Part shown: in pieces, positions 18,020 to 26,581 of the stretch | Position numbering within the stretch: the first letter of the stretch is position 1 | Layout: each line of letters starts with the position of its first letter | From: Pirellulimonas nuda | GTDB taxonomy: Bacteria; Planctomycetota; Planctomycetia; Pirellulales; Lacipirellulaceae | Direction: 5' to 3' | DNA: 64,000 bases | Assembly (NCBI RefSeq): GCF_007750855.1 | Contig: NZ_CP036291.1 | Coordinates: 5,492,905 to 5,556,904 of the forward strand | Translations under genes and position numbers: made by a program | Notes under the pieces: generated by a model | Told to the model about the DNA's origin: nothing | Database searches by the model: none | Seen by the model: the letters and a program-made list of their open reading frames with translations, nothing else

Positions 18020-18193
18020 CTACTCTGACCCCTGGGCGGTCGCGTCTGCTAGGAACCGGTCGCACTCTTGGCGGGTCGCTTCCGCGGTCTGGTTGATCAG
18101 CAGCAGCACCTCGTCCATGCGGGCGAGCAGCCTAGCGTGCCTGCTGGGTCGGAAGAGGAGGAAGCGTCTGACGCGTTGTAGGAGCTGGGGCAT
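18020..18193 (-). CDS. Hypothetical small protein, 57 residues
   Basis: ATG at 18193 to TAG at 18020-18022. The peptide begins MPQLLQRVRRFLLFRPSRH, continues RLLARMDEVLLLINQTAEA and ends with TAQGSE. It is amphipathic and probably one or two helices, with a basic first third and acidic last third, which is more protein-like than the surrounding frames. I know of no family. It stands alone in a debris region; a strongly folded GC stretch lies just downstream of its stop. It could be a small real gene or a remnant. Confidence 0.35.
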   Translation of the reverse strand: MPQLLQRVRRFLLFRPSRHARLLARMDEVLLLINQTAEATRQECDRFLADATAQGSE

Positions 18194-18867
18194 GGGAGGG
18201 CTCTTGGAGAAGGGGCTGGAGACGTGCCTGATTGTGGCTCAGCTGGGGTCCCGGTCCGATAGGAGCTGCGGCGGATTCTGGCGGGTTTAGGGATAAGCCG
18301 TGCGGAGCAGCCGGCCCCTTGGGCAGCCCAACGACGCATCGCGTCTGGCGGCTGCTGGGGGGAGCTGGGGGGCGAGAGAGCATCCACGCAGCGGCACGCG
18401 CGTCGGCATGTGGCATTGCCAGCCATTAGTCGCTGGGCGGACCCGTGCGAGCCGCAGTCGGGGCCAAGTCGCAGAGGTGTCCTTCCAGAAACCACACCTC
18501 CTGCAGTTCGGCCGAGTCCGTAGCCGCCCGGGGTGTGGCGCCGTCGAGCTCAGGCGACCAGTCGGCACTCCTACGACGGAGAGCTGCACCTCCGCGCGTG
18601 TGAGCAGGCGAGGATGGCCCAACCTGGGCGGATGGTTCGGTCGGGGAACTAGCCCAGCATGACACCGCCTTTGCACTCACCATGCTTCATCTGAGTGGCC
18701 TGGAGTGATACACCGCCGGAGCAGAATCGGCGAGGCAAGCATCGCGAGGTCCGTCGCAGAAGTGAGTTCAGGAACGGCCACGCTCTTCGGCTGACCGGCC
18801 GAGGGAATCACGGCACCAAATCCCGCCCGACAAGTCTGGCGCCGGTCCGCACGGATCAAGACTCTGC
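18194..18867. other. Gap of about 670 bases with decayed sequence
   Basis: No intact gene. A 37-base stretch at about 18480-18520 (minus-strand GGCCGAACTGCAGGAGG core) resembles the sequence just upstream of the HAF/PEP-CTERM remnant at 2160-2195, suggesting a third scrap of the same decayed family. The rest gives only low-complexity frames. Confidence 0.35.
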
Positions 18868-19190
18868 CGACTTCGTTGGGGGGCCGAAGTGGCTAGCGAC
18901 CTACACCGGCGATGGCGTCATCTCGAAAGCGGCCTACCCCGAACTCGCTCGGGTCGTGAAGTCGCTGTGGGCGCCGGCGATTGATCTGAATGAACGGATC
19001 GGAGGTCGCTCTGCCGCCCCTTTCTACCGTGTGTCCCGACGCGTTCGGCATGGGCTATCGAGCCGCCCAAACGCTCGATCGGCTCATGAAGGGGTTGTCC
19101 ATCGAGCAGGAGACCGTCCTGGGGCCCTGATTGAGGACATCGCAAGGCATTCGACAGAAGCCATTGCTATCAGCGACGCGGACCGGTCGG
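18868..19190 (+). pseudogene. Remnant of a XylR/LacI-type transcriptional regulator
   Basis: Three pieces in the right order but in different frames. First, GDGVISKAAYPELARVV followed by APAIDLNERI, like the start of the sugar-binding domain of planctomycete XylR-type regulators (DGVIARV..ELA...PVIDL). Second, after a frame change, LPPLSTVCPDAFGMGYRAAQ, TLDRLMKGLSIEQETVLGP and a TGA, like the PPLSSV..D...GYEAA..LDRLM block at the end of that domain. Third, IARHSTEAIAISDADRSA, like the RRSTD.IAIEDPD start of the AraC-type DNA-binding part. The middle of the domain and the whole helix-turn-helix are missing. It faces the sulfatase at 19192. Confidence 0.6.
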
Positions 19191-19191
19191 C

Positions 19192-20718
19192 TCACCGGCT
19201 TGGCGGATCTCGGTCGGCTCCGCTCGGCCGGGCAAGCCGCGCACCCACCGAGTGTAGGTGGTCCATCAGCGTCTGCTTCATGGCACGCGCACGCTCTGGT
19301 TGTTGCGGGGTCAAGTCGGATTGCTCGCTCGGGTCGTCGCGCAGGTTGTAAAGCTCGGTGTTCTGATTCTCGTAGAAGTACAGCAGCTTAGTGTCGCCGA
19401 CGCGGATCGCCGAGTGCGGAGGGTTCACGGTGCGCATGCTGTTGGTGTCGACGCCGATCCCACGCACCAGCCCGTCGGCCCATTGCTCGGGGACATAGTA
19501 GGGGAAGTGCCAGTATAGTGGACGCTCGTGGAAGCTTTCGCCAGACTCTCCGCGTAGCAGCGGTACGATGCTGCGGCCATCGAGCGGCGTCCGGTCGTCG
19601 GTCTCTGCATCCGCGATCTCACACAGCGTCGGCAGCAGGTCGTAATTGATCACCGGGGCGTCGCACACCCCGCCGGGCTTGGTTACCCCCGGCCAACGCA
19701 CCAGCATCGGCACGCGGATGCCCCCTTCATAGAGGTTCCACTTGCAGCCGCGCAGCGGCGCCATCGTGGAGAAATCTGGGTGCCCTCCGTTATCGGACGT
19801 GAGGAGCACCAGCGTGTTGTCGGACAACCCGCACGCATCGAGCGTGTCGAGCACTTGCCCCACGTAGTGGTCCGCAAGCTCGACAAACGCGGCGTAGCGC
19901 ACGTGCGCATCGCTGGCGTCCGGGCCTAGCTTCTTTCGGTGCTTGCCGATCATCCACGCCGCGGACACGCGGACCGGGTCGTGCACGTAGTAGTGCGACA
20001 GGAACAAGAAAAACGGCTCGGCGCCGCTGCGTTGGCGTCGCAGGTATCCGACCGCCTCCTCCGTGAGTTGGTCGCGCGGGTACTCGCCGGCGGCGTACTC
20101 GGCGCCAGCCGCGGGGGGCCCCGCGTAGGGGTGCGAGCCTTGCTCGTCGATCGCCTCGTCGAACCCCTGCTGCGCCGGCCCGTGTGTCGGGCTCCAGCCC
20201 AGGTACCGCACGTGGTGCTGGTTCAGGTGCCATTTGCCCACCATCGCGGTGCGGTATCCGGCGCCTTGCAGGAGTTCCGCTACCGTTGTTGTTTCCAGCG
20301 GCAGGTTGCCCGGGAACGGCGGGGGCGTGAGCGGCCACGACGTCGAGACGCGGTCGTGCGGCCACTTGGTGACAAACTCGAACCGCGCGCGCGCCGGAGA
20401 TTGCCCCGTCAACAACCCAACACGCGACGCGGAGCAGATCGCCGCGGACGCGTAGGCCCGGGTGAAGCACATCGAGCTGTTGCGGAGCCGATCGATGTTC
20501 GGGGTCTCGGCCCGCTCGCCAGCGGCGTAGCCCACGTCTTTCCACCCCATGTCGTCCATGAGGATCAGCACGATGTTGGGGCGGGCGATGTCCGCGGCAG
20601 CGGCCCGCAAAGCCGGCATGCTCACGCTCGCCGCGAGCGCCAAAGGGCAAAGCAGCCGCGCCCCCTGCGCCCATGGGCGGCCAGGGCGTGCGCGGCCAGA
20701 TCGAGGGTTTATTTCCAC
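19192..20718 (-). CDS. Type I sulfatase (arylsulfatase)
   Basis: A 508-residue sulfatase. After a leader with a hydrophobic stretch (LLCPLALAASVSMPAL) come the metal-binding strand PNIVLILMDDMGW and the formylglycine motif AICSASRVGLLTG, where Cys95 is converted to formylglycine. TAMVGKWHLN carries the conserved GKWHL motif, and LVLLTSDNGGHPDF the second metal site. The start is GTG at 20718; the true start is uncertain because no strong ribosome site is visible. It is divergent from the GntR gene, with 211 bases between the starts, so that regulator could control both. A XylR-like remnant abuts its 3' end. Confidence 0.88.
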   Translation of the reverse strand: MEINPRSGRARPGRPWAQGARLLCPLALAASVSMPALRAAAADIARPNIVLILMDDMGWKDVGYAAGERAETPNIDRLRNSSMCFTRAYASAAICSASRVGLLTGQSPARARFEFVTKWPHDRVSTSWPLTPPPFPGNLPLETTTVAELLQGAGYRTAMVGKWHLNQHHVRYLGWSPTHGPAQQGFDEAIDEQGSHPYAGPPAAGAEYAAGEYPRDQLTEEAVGYLRRQRSGAEPFFLFLSHYYVHDPVRVSAAWMIGKHRKKLGPDASDAHVRYAAFVELADHYVGQVLDTLDACGLSDNTLVLLTSDNGGHPDFSTMAPLRGCKWNLYEGGIRVPMLVRWPGVTKPGGVCDAPVINYDLLPTLCEIADAETDDRTPLDGRSIVPLLRGESGESFHERPLYWHFPYYVPEQWADGLVRGIGVDTNSMRTVNPPHSAIRVGDTKLLYFYENQNTELYNLRDDPSEQSDLTPQQPERARAMKQTLMDHLHSVGARLARPSGADRDPPSR

Positions 20719-20845
20719 GTGTATTGAACCTTACTCGATTGCTGGAAAAGACGCGGGTGGCCCGCGCGTGGCCGAGCCGAGACGCGGCTTATCCGCCGCG
20801 CGACCGGCCTCAAGACCGAACTTTCCGAATTCTTCGTTAAAGTTG

Positions 20846-20874
20846 TTGACATCGGAACTGTGCCAACCTAGATT
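20846..20874 (+). promoter_or_regulatory. Sigma-70-type promoter candidate for the GntR gene
   Basis: TTGACA at 20846-20851 and TAGATT at 20869-20874, separated by exactly 17 bases, 56 bases before the GntR start codon. It is one of the few near-consensus promoters in this GC-rich window and lies between the divergent sulfatase and regulator genes. Confidence 0.55.
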
Positions 20875-20929
20875 GGATTCTACTGGAATTCCAGCTCCTT
20901 TGTCGGAAAATCTCTTCGAGGCGTGGCTC

Positions 20930-21706
20930 ATGGCGACGGCCGATCTGACATCTCAAGCCTATCGTCATCTCCACCGTCGGTTGGTGTCGGGAGAACTCCC
21001 CGCCGGCACGGTGCTGTCGGAGAACAAGCTTGCTGCGGAGATGGGGATCAGCAGGACTCCGGTAGGGGACGCGGTTCGGCGGCTGGCCGCCGAGGGGCTT
21101 GTGGAGCAGGTGCCTCGCTACGGGACGATTGTGAAAACCATCTCCCTGCAAGACATCGAAGACGTGTACGAGCTGCGCGAGGCGATCGAACCTTACGCCG
21201 CACGCAAGGCGGCGAGCCGCGTCTCCGCGACGCAGCTCCAGCAGCTCGAGGTGCTGTGCAAAGCGATCGACGGGCTCTCGGCCCAGGTGGACGCGGGCGA
21301 GTGCGAGGAGCTAACTGGCGAGATGCTGAGGCGGTTCCTGGCCGCGGACCTGGCGTTCCACATGTTGATAGTCCACGCCGCCGCGAATACCCGAATCTTG
21401 TCAGTGGTGGAGAGTACACGCGTGGTGTCCCAAGTGTTTCGGATACGGCGGACACGCCACGATTCGGCGGTAGTGCACGCGGCGTGTAGCCACCACAGGA
21501 AGATACTGGCCGCCTTAGCGGACGGGGACGGCGACCGGGCCGCAGAGTGGATGCTCAAGCACATCAGCCGTTCGAAAGAAGAGACGCTGGCGTTCCACCA
21601 GCAGGCCACGGGGGAGCGGGTCCCGGTGAAGTCGGAGTTTTCACTGGAGCTCGGCGACGACATCCGAGCGGAGCTCGAGTGGCTTGAGCGAGACGACGCG
21701 GAGTAG
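20930..21706 (+). CDS. GntR-family transcriptional regulator with FCD-type ligand domain
   Basis: A 258-residue regulator. The N-terminal winged helix-turn-helix has the GntR signature: LHRRLVSGELPAGTVLSENK, LAAEMGISRTPVGDAVRRL, EGLVEQVPRYGTIV. It is followed by the linker DIEDVYELREAIEPYAARKA and an all-helical FCD domain, with AADLAFHMLIVHAAAN and a HHRKILAALADGD histidine region that binds a metal or organic acid in relatives. Such proteins usually repress sugar-acid catabolic operons. The start is ATG at 20930; upstream in-frame codons belong to non-coding sequence. It precedes the glycan gene train and is the natural candidate for its control. Confidence 0.9.
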   Translation: MATADLTSQAYRHLHRRLVSGELPAGTVLSENKLAAEMGISRTPVGDAVRRLAAEGLVEQVPRYGTIVKTISLQDIEDVYELREAIEPYAARKAASRVSATQLQQLEVLCKAIDGLSAQVDAGECEELTGEMLRRFLAADLAFHMLIVHAAANTRILSVVESTRVVSQVFRIRRTRHDSAVVHAACSHHRKILAALADGDGDRAAEWMLKHISRSKEETLAFHQQATGERVPVKSEFSLELGDDIRAELEWLERDDAE

Positions 21707-21821
21707 GCGGAAGCGATCCGCCGGCGACGCGCCGAGATAGCGTAGGGCGTTGCAGCGGCTGCGGCCGCCACGCCTCTTGAGTGCACCTTGTTACTTATCT
21801 ACTCGAACTGGAGGGCTAGTG

Positions 21822-22655
21822 ATGCGATTCGACCTGTCTTCGTGTGCGCGACTGGGGAGGGGAGTCCTCGTGGCGTCTTCCCTAATCTGCGTTGCGACTG
21901 CTGGCGCCGAGGCGGCCCTGATCCGGCACTGGGCTCTGGACGAGGCGAACCTCACCGACCCAGGAAACAACACGTACGCCGGGATCATCGATTCCACCGG
22001 AAACAGCACCGGCGCTACATTGTTCGGCTACAACGCCGGCAAGGATATGGCCGCGCTCGGGGTGGTTAATGTCCCTGGTCCGACGGGCTTTGGAACGGCT
22101 TACAACTTTACCGAAGTGCCTGGCGAGAACGCCGGGATCTCCGGCGTGTTCACGAACAGCCTCGACGCGATCCCGGCGACGGGCGACTTCTCGCTGCAGG
22201 TCGTGATGAACTCTACGAACGTTGCGGGCAACTCGAACCTTTTCTCCAACAATAATGGCCAAGGGGGTCGCGCAGGGCTGCAGACCGATGCGAGTGGGAA
22301 TCTATTCTGGTTCCACAACGGCGGCGTCAATATCACTACTACCGCGAACGTAACCGACGGCGCCTGGCACATGGTAGGGATCGCCAGGGAGGGGACTCGG
22401 TTCGACCTTTTCGTCGACGGCGTGATTGTCGGCACCGGCGATTCGGCCGGGGCGATCTCCACGGCTCAATCGTGGATGATCGGTCGTCAACGCAGCTCCG
22501 GCGGCGGATACAACGGCCTGGTCGCCGACGTGAAGATTTATGACAGCTACCAACTCCCCGGGGCGCTGGTGCCCGAGCCCGCAGGAATCGCGCTGCTCGG
22601 CTTGGCGGCAGCCGCGATGGCGGCTGGCTCCAGGCGGGGCCGCATGGTGAGCTAG
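21822..22655 (+). CDS. PEP-CTERM LamG-domain protein
   Basis: A 277-residue exported protein. A signal peptide (GVLVASSLICVATAGAEA) is followed by a single LamG/concanavalin-like jellyroll covering almost the whole chain: IRHWALDEANLTDP at the start, WHMVGIAREGTRFDLFVDGV in the middle and YNGLVADVKIYDS at the end. It closes with a short PEP-CTERM anchor (LVPEPAGIALLGLAAAAMAA). Its FWFHNGG stretch and overall order match the LamG half of the protein at 24701. The start is ATG at 21822, with GGAGGG upstream. A carbohydrate-binding role is likely but inferred. Confidence 0.85.
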   Translation: MRFDLSSCARLGRGVLVASSLICVATAGAEAALIRHWALDEANLTDPGNNTYAGIIDSTGNSTGATLFGYNAGKDMAALGVVNVPGPTGFGTAYNFTEVPGENAGISGVFTNSLDAIPATGDFSLQVVMNSTNVAGNSNLFSNNNGQGGRAGLQTDASGNLFWFHNGGVNITTTANVTDGAWHMVGIAREGTRFDLFVDGVIVGTGDSAGAISTAQSWMIGRQRSSGGGYNGLVADVKIYDSYQLPGALVPEPAGIALLGLAAAAMAAGSRRGRMVS

Positions 22656-22950
22656 AGCGACAGTTTGCATCGTGCGGGGCGTCCGGCAGCGGGCGTCGGC
22701 GGGCGTCTCCGCCGGTGCGAAGCGTTGGATATCGCGTCTGACTTCTAGTGTAGTGCGTCACTTTTACCCGATCATATCGATCGCCTTTTTTGGCACTCAG
22801 TTTCAGCCGCAGTCGCAAAGCTGTCCCGAAGAGACCTCCGCGGAAAAGGTCACGTCTGATTGATGCAGTACACTAGTTCGTTTCTTTTCAACACTCGGTT
22901 TCACAAGTTCATGTCAGCGTCGGCCCAAAAGCGGCTGAGGGAGAATTTCC

Positions 22951-24615
22951 ATGTCGAGTAATCCATGCGCCGTATTGCGTATGCTGCATCGGGCGGTAGG
23001 GACAAGTTATTGGGACCAACTACGCTCGGCCGCGTTGGCGGCGGCGGTCGTGACGTACTGCGTCCCCTTCACCCACGCGCAGACGACCGTCCTCGTGGCG
23101 GATTCGCTCAACAGCCGGGTCGTAAGCTACAACGTCAACGCCAGCAACAACTGGTCCGTCAACGGCATCTTCGCCCAGGCAAGCGACGGATCGGGTCTGA
23201 ACTCGCCGGGGCCGATCGTTTACGACAGCGCCACCAGCACGGTCTACATCGGCGAGGTCAACCAGGGTGGCGCCGCCCGAATTTTGAAGTATAGCGCGGC
23301 GGGCGTGTTTCAGGGGGTGCTTACCACCTTTGGCGGGGAGATCCCCGACAGCCTAGCGATCGCGCCGGACGGCAATTTGTTCGCCTCGAACCCGTTCGGC
23401 ACCAACGGCTTCGAGAAGGACAACATCTACAAGGTGAACATCTCCACCGGCGGTTTCAGCGAGTTCATCGCCGAGCCTGACCCGCTCTTCTTCCCGAACC
23501 CGACGTACCGGCTGATCAACCCGCGCGGACTTGCTGTAGCGGGTAACACGCTTTACGTGGCCAACCGCGACAGCATGGGCACCAGCACCGGCTCGATCCT
23601 GCGGTTCGACGCCACGACCGGCGCCTACCTCGACGCTGGGATCGGCGCCGACCCGCTGACAATCAACGACGACGTGTTTGGCAATTTCGACAACCCCATG
23701 GCGCTGCACTTCAACGCGTCGACCAACACGCTCACGGCCGGTGTATTCGGAGGTGGGCAGGACCTTTTCGAGATCGATCTAGCGGGCTCTGCGGCGTTTG
23801 CGCCCCCGGTATCCCCGACGAATACACCCGCCGAGGGAGTGACGAAGATCTACAATCCCAGCGACACCGGTTCGATCCTCAGCATCGACGTGATCGGCGG
23901 CCAGACCTATTGGAGCAGTTTCAACACGGGCTCGGTCTACCGCCTCGACGCGGTAGACACGAAAACGACAGTAGCCTCGGGGCTCGGCAACGCGCAAGGG
24001 ATCGAAGCGATCCCCTTCCAGGGCATCGGCTCTGCGGAGCAGGAGTGGCAAGTCGATGACTTCGGGAACTGGGACGTCGGCGCCAACTGGCTGTTTGGCT
24101 CGCCTGACAGCGATGTCGCCCGGGCTCTGCTGGGGGGCGTGATTCAGGCGCCCGCCACGGTTTACATGGATGCCGCCAACACCGTGAAGTCACTGCGGTT
24201 CGACAACGCCAACAAGTACGCGGTCGCTGGCGCAGGGTCGTTGACGCTAGAGGCTGACACCGGAAGCGCCTTGATCACGGTCACCAGCGGGTCGCACGAA
24301 TTGCAGTTGCCCGTGGAGCTCGGCAGCAACACCACTGTCAACGTTGCCGCCGGAACGACGCTCGCGTTCAACAACCTGCTGGTCCAAAACGGTTTCACGC
24401 TCACGATCCTCGGCTCCGGCACGGTCAACTTTAACAACGCCAGGGTCCTAGGCGGGAACCCCGGCAGCATCATCGCCGCACCGGGCGTGACGCTGTTGGG
24501 GGCCGCGGGGCTGGGCGCGCTCGTGGGGACCGCGGTCCCCGAGCCGGGCGCCGCGGCGTTGCTGCTGGCTGGCTGCCTGGCGGGGATTATCGCGCGGCGG
24601 CGGCGGGTCTGGTAG
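22951..24615 (+). CDS. PEP-CTERM protein with NHL-type propeller
   Basis: A 554-residue exported protein. After the signal region (AALAAAVVTYCVPFTHAQ) come about 330 residues of NHL/SMP-30-like propeller repeats: VLVADSLNSRVVSYN, DSLAIAPDGNLFASNP, PRGLAVAGNTLYVANRD, LRFDATTGAYL. A shorter beta-strand module follows (EWQVDDFGNWDVGANWLFG onward), ending in SGTVNFNNARVLGG. The chain ends with TAVPEPGAAALLLAGC, a PEP-CTERM anchor with tail ARRRRVW. The propeller is closely related to residues 410-680 of the protein at 26578. GGGAG precedes the ATG. No enzymatic residues are recognised. Confidence 0.85.
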   Translation: MSSNPCAVLRMLHRAVGTSYWDQLRSAALAAAVVTYCVPFTHAQTTVLVADSLNSRVVSYNVNASNNWSVNGIFAQASDGSGLNSPGPIVYDSATSTVYIGEVNQGGAARILKYSAAGVFQGVLTTFGGEIPDSLAIAPDGNLFASNPFGTNGFEKDNIYKVNISTGGFSEFIAEPDPLFFPNPTYRLINPRGLAVAGNTLYVANRDSMGTSTGSILRFDATTGAYLDAGIGADPLTINDDVFGNFDNPMALHFNASTNTLTAGVFGGGQDLFEIDLAGSAAFAPPVSPTNTPAEGVTKIYNPSDTGSILSIDVIGGQTYWSSFNTGSVYRLDAVDTKTTVASGLGNAQGIEAIPFQGIGSAEQEWQVDDFGNWDVGANWLFGSPDSDVARALLGGVIQAPATVYMDAANTVKSLRFDNANKYAVAGAGSLTLEADTGSALITVTSGSHELQLPVELGSNTTVNVAAGTTLAFNNLLVQNGFTLTILGSGTVNFNNARVLGGNPGSIIAAPGVTLLGAAGLGALVGTAVPEPGAAALLLAGCLAGIIARRRRVW

Positions 24616-24700
24616 GCCAGGGTTTATGTACCAACTGATCACGTTCATTTGACAAGGCACTCATCACACACCGGCTGGTCCCGGGCTGGAGATCTTAACC

Positions 24701-26581
24701 ATGTTTCGCAACACCTTGATTTGGACGGCAGCGACCGCGCTGGCGGCCACGCTGGGGAGTGAGGCGCTCGCCCAGGACATCACCACGGGCCTGTTGGGCC
24801 ACTGGAAACTCGACGAGGGGGGGGGCGCCACTGTGGCTGCCGACTCCGTGGGCGCCAACCCCGGCGCCGTGCAGGGCGCCGTGACCACCGGGCTCTCGGG
24901 CCGCGTTGACAACGGCTACGTCTTCGCCGGCACGAACGCCAACCGCGTGCTGACCACCGCCACCGCGCCGCTGCTCGGGATCGACACCGGCCCGATGAGC
25001 ATGTTCGGGTTCGTCAAGACGGCCGACATCGGGACGATTCAGCAGCACATCTTCTCTGGGAACAACGGCGCCGCGGGGCGCTGGAACCTGGGCATTATCG
25101 ACAACAGCATGGGATCCACCATCCCGGGCGAGCCGCCGGGTGGGGACGGTGTGGGCGAACTGTTTTGGTTCCACAACGGCGGGCTGGGGTTTGTGCACAC
25201 CGACCTCGTCCTGTCCGACAACACCTTCCACTTGGTCGGCATCTCGCGTAGTGCGACCAACGACTGGACCGCTTACGTCGACAACACCACGTTCGCGCTG
25301 GGGAATAGCGCCGGGGCGCTGGGCGGTTCGGCGATCTCGTTCGGCGAACGCCCCAACGCGGGGCAGTTCCCCCTGGAAGGGACCCTCGACGACATGCGGA
25401 TCTACAACCGGGTGCTGTCTGCTGCGGACATCGCCGCGTTGCTCGCCCAGCCGTCGCCGCCGCCGACCCCCAACCAGTGGACGGCCAACGCCTCGGGGAG
25501 CTGGCTGGGCGCGGGCAACTGGCTCAACGCAGTGCCCAATGGCACGGCGGATATTGCACGGTTCGGCGCCATCCCCAGCGCCGCGAACATCACCGTGGTG
25601 GTCGACTCGGCCGTCACCGCGAAGGGGGTCGCCTTCAATAGCGCCACGACAAGCTACATCGTCGCCGGCACGCAGACGTTGACGCTCGATTCCGACACCG
25701 GGTCGATCAGCCTCGGTGTGGAGCAGGCCGGTTCCCACGAGTTCCAAGCGGCAGTGAGCGTCAACGACGGCGTGACCGCGAACATCGCGGCCGGCGGCCG
25801 GCTCGATTTCAACAACGCGCTCCGCCTCAACGGTCAGACGCTCACCAAGAGCGGGGACGGCACGCTGAACATCAACAACCAGCTCGGCAGCCTCACCGGC
25901 ACGGTGAACGTAACCGCTGGTGCCTTGGGGGGGACCGGCAAACTAGGGGGCGCCCTCAACAATCAAGCGGGGGGCACGGTCGCCCCGGGCGCCAGCGCCG
26001 GCAAGCTCAGCGTCAGCGGCGCCTACACCCAGGCTGCTGGGGCGACGCTCGCGATCGAGCTGGGGGGCACGGCGGCCGGCCTGTTCGATCAATTGGCGGT
26101 TGCGGGAACGGCCGGACTGTCCGGCGTCGTCGACATCTCGCTGATCAACGGCTTCACCCCCGCCAACGGGGACAGCTTCGAGATTGTCTCCGCGGCATCC
26201 ACGCTGACCATGACCGGCCTGACGCTCGCGGGTGACTCCAGCGGCTTCAGCCTGGTGAAGACTGGCAACAGCCTGTTCTTGAACTTCGCCGGCGGCGGCG
26301 GGGTCGCGGGCGACTTTAACGCGGACGGGTTCGTCGACGCGGCGGACTACACGGCATGGCGCGACCGCCTTGGCTCGAACACTCCCCTGCCGAACGACAA
26401 CGGCCTCGGCGTGCCGATCGGCGCTCAGCACTACACGCTCTGGAAAGGCAGCTTCGGCAACCCGGGCGTCGGCGCCTTGGCCGCCGGGTCCAGCCCGGTG
26501 CCAGAGCCCTCCGCGGCGTTGCTGTTGGCGGCGGTCGCGGGAGTGTCAATCCTGGTGACCCGTCGGGGAGGCGTCCGTTGA
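24701..26581 (+). CDS. PEP-CTERM LamG protein with beta-strand module and dockerin
   Basis: A 626-residue exported protein built from four parts: a signal peptide (TALAATLGSEALAQ); an N-terminal LamG domain (LLGHWKLDEGGGATV to LDDMRIYNRVLSAADIAAL); a beta-strand module of about 280 residues (NQWTANASGSWLGAGNW through GGTVAPGASAGKLSVSGAY); and two dockerin-like EF-hands (DGFVDAADYTAWRD, HYTLWKGSFGN) before the PEP-CTERM anchor (SPVPEPSAALLLAAVAG). The beta-strand module is shared with 22951, 26578 and 35533. The last codons overlap the TTG start of the next gene (TTGA), so translation is probably coupled. Confidence 0.88.
   Translation: MFRNTLIWTAATALAATLGSEALAQDITTGLLGHWKLDEGGGATVAADSVGANPGAVQGAVTTGLSGRVDNGYVFAGTNANRVLTTATAPLLGIDTGPMSMFGFVKTADIGTIQQHIFSGNNGAAGRWNLGIIDNSMGSTIPGEPPGGDGVGELFWFHNGGLGFVHTDLVLSDNTFHLVGISRSATNDWTAYVDNTTFALGNSAGALGGSAISFGERPNAGQFPLEGTLDDMRIYNRVLSAADIAALLAQPSPPPTPNQWTANASGSWLGAGNWLNAVPNGTADIARFGAIPSAANITVVVDSAVTAKGVAFNSATTSYIVAGTQTLTLDSDTGSISLGVEQAGSHEFQAAVSVNDGVTANIAAGGRLDFNNALRLNGQTLTKSGDGTLNINNQLGSLTGTVNVTAGALGGTGKLGGALNNQAGGTVAPGASAGKLSVSGAYTQAAGATLAIELGGTAAGLFDQLAVAGTAGLSGVVDISLINGFTPANGDSFEIVSAASTLTMTGLTLAGDSSGFSLVKTGNSLFLNFAGGGGVAGDFNADGFVDAADYTAWRDRLGSNTPLPNDNGLGVPIGAQHYTLWKGSFGNPGVGALAAGSSPVPEPSAALLLAAVAGVSILVTRRGGVR

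Noticed and set aside
18695-19351. Single plus-strand gene of about 218 codons
   Set aside because: Only parts of it match a regulator and they lie in different frames, so it is described as a XylR-type remnant instead.
26356-26577. N-terminal extension of the sialidase-like/NHL gene into the preceding gene
   Set aside because: The extension would read through the dockerin and anchor of the upstream protein in another frame. The TTG at 26578 has a good ribosome site and a proper signal peptide.
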